Assembly (NCBI GenBank): GCA_049451635.1
Contig: JBMTVT010000031.1
Span: 1-28,064 of the forward strand
Source: JBMTVT01 sp049451635
GTDB lineage: Bacteria > Bacteroidota > Bacteroidia > Flavobacteriales > Flavobacteriaceae
Direction: 5' to 3'
DNA: 28,064 bases
The translations under genes and the position numbers were made by a program. The notes beneath the pieces are model-generated. The model was not told where the DNA came from. It was given only the letters and a program-made list of their open reading frames with translations, and searched no databases. Numbering within the stretch: position 1 is the stretch's first letter; each line of letters begins with the position of its first letter. Positions 23,674 through 28,064 of the stretch are shown here, one piece after another.

Positions 23674-24525
23674 ATGGAAAATATATACATAATAGGTGTT
23701 GGTTTAATTGGTGGGAGTTTAGCTATTGATATTAAACAGTATAATCCTAAAGCTGTAATTCATGGTATTAGTAGAAAAGAAACTACGCTTGATGAAGCCA
23801 TGTCCTTAAATTTAATTGACAAAAAAGCAACATTGGATGACCTTGAACATGCTGATTTGGTTATTGTCTCCATTCCTGTTGATGCTACGGTAAAAATATT
23901 GCCAACTATTTTAGATAAAATTTCAGATACGGCTTTAGTGGTTGATGCAGGCTCAACAAAAGTAGATATTTGTAAAGAGGTTGAAAACCATCCAAAGCGA
24001 AGAAATTTTCTGGCAATGCATCCTATTGCAGGAACAGAATATTCTGGTCCAAGTGCCGCTATTAAAGGTTTGTTTGTGGGGAAGACAAATATAATTTGCG
24101 AGGTTGAGAAAACGGCTTTTAAGCTACAAGAGAAAGCACTAAAATTATTTGAGGCTATTGGTATGCGAATAAGGTATATGAATCCAGAGGCCCATGATAA
24201 GCATATTGCTTATGTATCGCATTTATCTCATATAAGTTCATTTATGTTGGGTAAAACCGTTATTGAGAAGGAAAAAAATGAGCGCGATATTTTTGATATG
24301 GCAGGCAGTGGTTTTGCATCTACAGTACGATTAGCAAAAAGTTCACCAGCTATGTGGACACCTATTTTTAAACAAAATAAAGCCAATGTTATCGAGACCT
24401 TGGAGGAATATATTTCAAACCTTACCCGATTTAAGGAATTGATGAAAGAAGATAATTTTGAAGCCATTTTTAGCGAAATGGAAAACACCAATCGTATAAA
24501 AGATATTTTAAAAGGAATTAGTTAA
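23674..24525 (+). CDS. tyrA: Prephenate dehydrogenase
   Basis: TyrA oxidatively decarboxylates prephenate to 4-hydroxyphenylpyruvate for tyrosine. The N-terminal Rossmann motif is GVGLIGGS (8-15). LVIVSIPVDAT, DAGSTKVDIC, HPIAGTEYSGP with the catalytic histidine region, and YVSHLSHISSF follow. At 283 residues it has neither the chorismate mutase domain of enteric TyrA nor a clear ACT domain. It starts at the base after the aminotransferase stop codon and precedes the DAHP synthase gene by 10 bases. Confidence 0.93.
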   Translation: MENIYIIGVGLIGGSLAIDIKQYNPKAVIHGISRKETTLDEAMSLNLIDKKATLDDLEHADLVIVSIPVDATVKILPTILDKISDTALVVDAGSTKVDICKEVENHPKRRNFLAMHPIAGTEYSGPSAAIKGLFVGKTNIICEVEKTAFKLQEKALKLFEAIGMRIRYMNPEAHDKHIAYVSHLSHISSFMLGKTVIEKEKNERDIFDMAGSGFASTVRLAKSSPAMWTPIFKQNKANVIETLEEYISNLTRFKELMKEDNFEAIFSEMENTNRIKDILKGIS

Positions 24526-24535
24526 GAGTAAAATT

Positions 24536-25618
24536 ATGGAAAACAAAAAAGAAATGAGAACATGGTTAGATGATTTAAAACTAGATCATCCATTAGTAAT
24601 TGCAGGACCATGTAGTGCAGAAACCGAAGAGCAAGTATTAAAAATAGCTCACGAGCTAAAAAATACAGATGTTAGTTATTTTAGGGCGGGTATTTGGAAA
24701 CCCAGAACGCGACCTGGGATGTTTGAAGGCGTTGGGGCTTTAGGCTTAAAATGGTTACAAAAAGTAAAAGAAGAAACAGGCATGAAAGTGAGTACAGAGG
24801 TAGCCAATGCAGCCCATGTAAAACTAGCTTTAGAGCATGATGTTGATTTACTTTGGATTGGTGCGCGCTCTACTGTTAGTCCATTCATTATGCAAGAAAT
24901 AGCAGATGCCTTAGAAGGAACTGATAAACCAGTATTAATTAAAAACCCTGTTAACCCAGATTTATCGCTTTGGTTAGGGGGTATTGAAAGAATTTATAAA
25001 GCTGGTGTAAAAAATATAGGTGCTATCCATAGAGGGTTTTCAACCTATCAAAAAACAAAATACCGCAATATTCCAGAATGGCAACTGGCAATCGAATTTC
25101 AAAATAAATTTCCAGATATACCTTTAATTAACGACCCTTCCCATATTACTGGAAAACGTGATATGATTTTTGATGTATCTCAAACAGCTTTGGATTTAAA
25201 TTTTGATGGATTGATGATTGAAACCCATTACGATCCAGACAATGCTTGGAGCGATGCAGCACAACAAGTAACGCCATCAACATTAGTTCAAATTATGAAG
25301 GATTTGAAAATAAGAAAAGAAACTGATGCTGAAGCAGAATACAATAGTGCTTTAGAAAACTTAAGAGCTCAAATAGATGTTATTGACAACCAAATTATTG
25401 AGCAGTTAGGAAAGCGTATGGTAGCTGCAGATGGCATTGGAGCTTTGAAAAAGAAAAAAAATGTAGCTGTATTGCAATCTAAACGTTGGAACGAAATTTT
25501 GGGAAAAATGGTTTTAGAAGGTGAACAACACGGGTTAAGTGAAGAGTTTATCTTGAAAATGTTCAAAGCCATTCACCAAGAATCTATAAATCATCAAGAA
25601 AAAATAATTAATGGTTAA
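24536..25618 (+). CDS. Bifunctional DAHP synthase / chorismate mutase
   Basis: Residues ~1-260 are a DAHP synthase of the I-beta (KDO8P-like) type: VIAGPCSAE (22-29), FRAGIWKPRTRPGMFEG, LWIGARST, KNPVNPDLSLW and INDPSHITGKRD. Residues ~270-355 are an AroQ-type chorismate mutase (LRAQIDVIDNQIIEQLGKRM, then KNVAVLQSKRW). The protein thus provides both the first step of the shikimate pathway and the chorismate to prephenate step, supplying pheA and tyrA encoded upstream. C-terminal mutase fusions of this kind are known in Bacteroidota, where the mutase domain can mediate feedback inhibition by prephenate. It ends just before a strong terminator. Confidence 0.94.
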   Translation: MENKKEMRTWLDDLKLDHPLVIAGPCSAETEEQVLKIAHELKNTDVSYFRAGIWKPRTRPGMFEGVGALGLKWLQKVKEETGMKVSTEVANAAHVKLALEHDVDLLWIGARSTVSPFIMQEIADALEGTDKPVLIKNPVNPDLSLWLGGIERIYKAGVKNIGAIHRGFSTYQKTKYRNIPEWQLAIEFQNKFPDIPLINDPSHITGKRDMIFDVSQTALDLNFDGLMIETHYDPDNAWSDAAQQVTPSTLVQIMKDLKIRKETDAEAEYNSALENLRAQIDVIDNQIIEQLGKRMVAADGIGALKKKKNVAVLQSKRWNEILGKMVLEGEQHGLSEEFILKMFKAIHQESINHQEKIING

Positions 25619-25623
25619 TACCT

Positions 25624-25654
25624 AAAAAAAGCCTCGTATTGCGAGGCTTTTTTT
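25624..25654. terminator. Bidirectional intrinsic terminator
   Basis: A run of seven A, GCCTCG (25631-25636), loop TATTG, CGAGGC (25642-25647) and seven T form a 13-bp stem. T-tracts follow on both strands. It ends the aromatic operon on the + strand and the convergent small secreted-protein gene on the - strand. Confidence 0.93.
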
Positions 25655-25664
25655 GTGGAGTAAA

Positions 25665-26117
25665 TTATTGTTTGTTTCTTTTAAAAATAAATCGCGTAAT
25701 AAAAATACCTTGTCCATCACTTTTACCTGCCTCACTTTCAACAGCACTGGTTACAAATGTTAAGTCCCATCCTTCTTCAATCATGGTATTGATTTTAGAT
25801 TCTATTAAAGCATCGTTGGCGGCTATATTTTGAAAACGAATACCACCTAAGTTGTAAAAATTCAAAAGTTTGGTTTCATCAAAATCTTTAACCCTTATTT
25901 CATCACGTTTAGATTTATTACGGGTGTTATCATCCTCAGTCTGAGTACTTGTAAAATCTTTGTAATTTTTTTGTTCATTGGCACTTATCATTCTAGAGCG
26001 TCCTAATCCATTTGGCACAATAGACTCAACGGTAGTAACAACTTTATACTCTACTTGCGCATGAGTTTCAATAAAAGCAAATAATGAAATACTCAATACA
26101 ATTAAAATTTTTTTCAT
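25665..26117 (-). CDS. Small secreted protein of unknown function
   Basis: The 150-residue product opens with MKKILIVLSISLFAFIETHA, a signal peptide with a probable cleavage after THA. The mature part starts VEYKVVTTVES, has a charged polar stretch (about residues 48-75) and ends with EEGWDLTFVTSAVES and FITRFIFKR. The YKVV start, the EEGW and the terminal FKR recall the small DUF4177-type fold, with an insertion, but I am not sure of that. It stands alone between two + strand units and shares the bidirectional terminator with the aromatic operon. Periplasmic or outer-envelope location is likely. Confidence 0.75.
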   Translation of the reverse strand: MKKILIVLSISLFAFIETHAQVEYKVVTTVESIVPNGLGRSRMISANEQKNYKDFTSTQTEDDNTRNKSKRDEIRVKDFDETKLLNFYNLGGIRFQNIAANDALIESKINTMIEEGWDLTFVTSAVESEAGKSDGQGIFITRFIFKRNKQ

Positions 26118-26205
26118 GTTATTGTAATTGTTTTTTAGATTAAGCTTCTAATATAGCCTTTTTCTTAAAATGAAATGTTGTTAATTTGTAGTATAATTAT
26201 TTCTG

Positions 26206-27156
26206 ATGACAGGGAGCGTTTATAAATCTACAGGAAGTTGGTATACCGTAAAAACCGATTTAGGTCATATCTACGAATGTCGTATTAAGGGAAAATTCCG
26301 TATTAAAGGCATTAAAAGCACAAACCCTATTGCTGTTGGTGATGTGGTTGATTTTGAGTTAGAGACTGATAACAACCAAGAAACAGGAATTATTTATAGC
26401 ATACACGACAGGTTTAATTATATTGTTAGAAAATCAGTTAACCTTTCAAAACAAACCCACGTTATTGCCGCGAATTTAGACCAGGTTTTTTTAATGATTA
26501 CCATTAATAATCCGCCAACATTAACCAGTTTTATAGATCGATTTTTGGTAACTGCCGAGGCGTATTCAATCAAGACTATTTTGTTATTCAATAAAATAGA
26601 TGCTTATGATGAAGATACTTTGAATGAAGTTAAGTATTTAGCACATGTTTACAGAAAAATAGGCTATGAATGTATAGGGGTGTCAGCAAAAACAGGTAAA
26701 AATATAGATAAAGTAAAAGCCTTAATGCATAATAAAGTAAGTATGTTTTCTGGTCATTCGGGTGTTGGTAAATCTACTTTGGTAAATGCCATTGAGCCAG
26801 AATTGAATTTAAAAACCAAAGAAATTTCAACATTACATATGCAAGGGCAACATACAACAACTTTTGCAGAAATGTTCGATTTAAGTTTTGGTGCAAAAAT
26901 AATTGACACTCCTGGTATAAAGGGCTTTGGAGTGGTAGATATGGATAAAGAAGAAGTGGGCGATTATTTTCCTGAGATTTTAAAGCTAAAACAAGGGTGT
27001 AAGTTTAATAATTGTTTGCATGTAAAAGAACCAAAATGTGCCGTAAAAGAAGCTTTGGATAATGATGAAATTGCATTCTCTCGCTACCGTAGTTATTTAC
27101 AGATTATAGAAGGTGAAGATGAACATTATAGAACCGATAATTGGGATAAAGAATGA
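26206..27156 (+). CDS. rsgA: Ribosome small subunit-dependent GTPase A
   Basis: RsgA is a circularly permuted GTPase that acts in late maturation of the 30S subunit. The motif order shows the permutation: G4 NKID (129-132) comes before G1 GHSGVGKS (183-190) and G3 DTPG (234-237). An OB-fold occupies about residues 1-75. The C-terminal zinc site is C265, C270, H272 and C278. At 316 residues it is complete. The stop codon overlaps the dtd start in ATGA. Confidence 0.96.
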   Translation: MTGSVYKSTGSWYTVKTDLGHIYECRIKGKFRIKGIKSTNPIAVGDVVDFELETDNNQETGIIYSIHDRFNYIVRKSVNLSKQTHVIAANLDQVFLMITINNPPTLTSFIDRFLVTAEAYSIKTILLFNKIDAYDEDTLNEVKYLAHVYRKIGYECIGVSAKTGKNIDKVKALMHNKVSMFSGHSGVGKSTLVNAIEPELNLKTKEISTLHMQGQHTTTFAEMFDLSFGAKIIDTPGIKGFGVVDMDKEEVGDYFPEILKLKQGCKFNNCLHVKEPKCAVKEALDNDEIAFSRYRSYLQIIEGEDEHYRTDNWDKE

Positions 27157-27605
27157 AAGTAGTTATTCAAAGAGTTTCTAAAGCAAGTGTTACCATTGAT
27201 GGTAAAAAAGTAGCATCCATTGCAAATGGGCTTTTAATCCTTTTAGGAATTGTTGATGATGATGAACAAGAAGATATAAATTGGCTTTCAAATAAAATAA
27301 TTAACCTTCGCATTTTTGGAGATGAAAATGGCGTAATGAATAAATCGCTTTTAGATGTTGAAGGAGAAGCTATGGTGGTTAGTCAGTTTACATTGCATGC
27401 TCTAACCAAAAAAGGAAATCGCCCAAGCTACATCAAAGCAGCAAAACCAGAAATTGCTATTCCGCTTTACCAAGATTTTGTAAAGCAAATAGAAACCCAT
27501 TTAGGTAAACCAGTACAAACTGGGCAGTTTGGAGCAAATATGCAGGTTGAATTAATAAACGATGGGCCTGTAACCATTATCATCGATTCTAAAAATAAGG
27601 AATAA
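27153..27605 (+). CDS. dtd: D-aminoacyl-tRNA deacylase
   Basis: Dtd removes D-amino acids from tRNA. The start MKVVIQRVSKASVTIDG is canonical. The active-site motif SQFTL is at 77-81, NRPSY at 89-93, and the Gly-cisPro motif GPVT at 138-141. At 150 residues it is full length. It is translationally coupled to rsgA. The next gene downstream appears foreign. Confidence 0.96.
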   Translation: MKVVIQRVSKASVTIDGKKVASIANGLLILLGIVDDDEQEDINWLSNKIINLRIFGDENGVMNKSLLDVEGEAMVVSQFTLHALTKKGNRPSYIKAAKPEIAIPLYQDFVKQIETHLGKPVQTGQFGANMQVELINDGPVTIIIDSKNKE

Positions 27606-27634
27606 CAATTTTTATAAAAGTATTATTTATTTAA

Positions 27635-28048
27635 ATGACTTTAGAACAATACATTGATAAATTAGACAAAAGGTACAGACTTGGAAACGCAACCGAACAT
27701 ACTTTCCGTGGCGACTTACAACAACTTTTAGAAAGTTTGGTGCCGACAATTAGAGCGACCAACGAACCGAAAAGACAGAGTTGTGGCGCACCTGACTACA
27801 TTTTAACAAAAAAAGACATTCCTGTTGGATTTATTGAAGCGAAAGACATTGGCGACAAAGACCTTGACGGCACAAAGAAAACAGGAAACAAAGAGCAGTT
27901 TGACCGCTACAAGGCTTCTCTAAACAATTTGATTTTTACAGATTACATTAACTTTCATCTGTATCGAGAAGGTGAATTCATTACCAAAATTGCCATTGCA
28001 GAAACAGATAGGTTGATGAAGGATATAGATAAAATTGAAATGGAATAA
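27635..28048 (+). pseudogene. Orphan N-terminal fragment of a restriction-modification DNA methyltransferase
   Basis: The 137-residue ORF resembles the first ~120 residues of large type IIG/ISP-like N-6 DNA methyltransferase-nucleases. This includes GNATEHTFRGDLQQLLES, IRATNEPKRQSCGAPDYIL and VGFIEAKDIGDKDLDG, where D-x(n)-E-x-K (PDYIL...FIEAK) looks like a PD-(D/E)XK nuclease core. Family enzymes are about 1000 residues, so the methylase and target-recognition parts are missing. The match seems to end near IAIAE (about 28003). The last 14 residues differ in character. Asp codons in the matching part are mostly GAC (9 of 11) whereas the tail uses only GAT (3 of 3), as the neighbouring genes mostly do. 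This suggests an acquired fragment with a junction near 28000. A small intact nuclease-like protein is the alternative. Confidence 0.6.
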
Positions 28049-28064
28049 AAGCAGCACACCTTAA

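Noticed and set aside
25639..25833. A 64-codon open frame on the + strand after the aromatic operon
   Set aside because: Starts inside the terminator region and runs antisense to the secreted-protein gene, whose signal peptide and length are more convincing.
1..28064. CRISPR arrays, tRNA or rRNA genes, insertion sequences, prophage genes
   Set aside because: I saw no regularly spaced direct repeats, no tRNA-like cloverleaf, no ribosomal RNA segments and no transposase or phage protein motifs.

Overview
This window is chromosomal DNA of a member of the Flavobacteriaceae (Bacteroidota). The AT-rich composition, the -33 TTTG / -7 TAnnTTTG promoter pattern, a gldA gliding-motility ATPase gene, a methionine synthase split into two genes, a DAHP synthase-chorismate mutase fusion and a sulfite reductase with a C-terminal HEPN domain all fit that group. 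I recognised no transposase, integrase, CRISPR array, tRNA or rRNA. Family assignments come from reading motifs, not from a database search.

Layout. (1) Positions 113-10136 hold a sulfate-to-cysteine cluster on the + strand: an Rrf2-type regulator, a DUF2061 membrane protein, cysH, cysD, cysN, a siroheme sulfite reductase with a HEPN tail, the siroheme genes (uroporphyrinogen-III methyltransferase and precorrin-2 dehydrogenase), a ferredoxin-NADP reductase-like flavoprotein, serine acetyltransferase and cysteine synthase. The logic is sulfate activation, reduction to sulfide with locally made siroheme, and capture of sulfide on O-acetylserine. A good promoter with an inverted repeat just downstream of its -7 box lies before the DUF2061 gene and is the probable control point. 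(2) Positions 10128-15176 hold methionine and one-carbon genes: a promoter, a SAM-I (S-box) riboswitch, metH in two pieces and metF. (3) Positions 15211-17051 encode two envelope proteins, a PagL-like lipid A deacylase and a GIN-domain lipoprotein. (4) On the - strand are ackA and pta (acetyl-CoA to acetate and ATP), then gldA. (5) Positions 21487-25654 hold a complete aromatic amino acid operon: prephenate dehydratase, an aminotransferase, prephenate dehydrogenase and DAHP synthase-chorismate mutase. It is preceded by a Phe/Tyr-rich leader peptide and a textbook attenuator, and it ends at a strong bidirectional terminator. (6) Positions 25665-28064 hold a small secreted protein (- strand), rsgA, dtd and what looks like an orphan N-terminal piece of a restriction-modification enzyme.

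The most interesting items are the transcription attenuator before pheA; the HEPN-sulfite reductase fusion; the Rrf2 gene with a candidate operator for the cysteine cluster; several families of palindromic intergenic repeats placed between or even inside genes of the sulfur cluster, one of which appears to encode the last residues of the first MetH protein; a PAPS-type reductase with no APS kinase gene nearby; and the truncated R-M fragment next to dtd.
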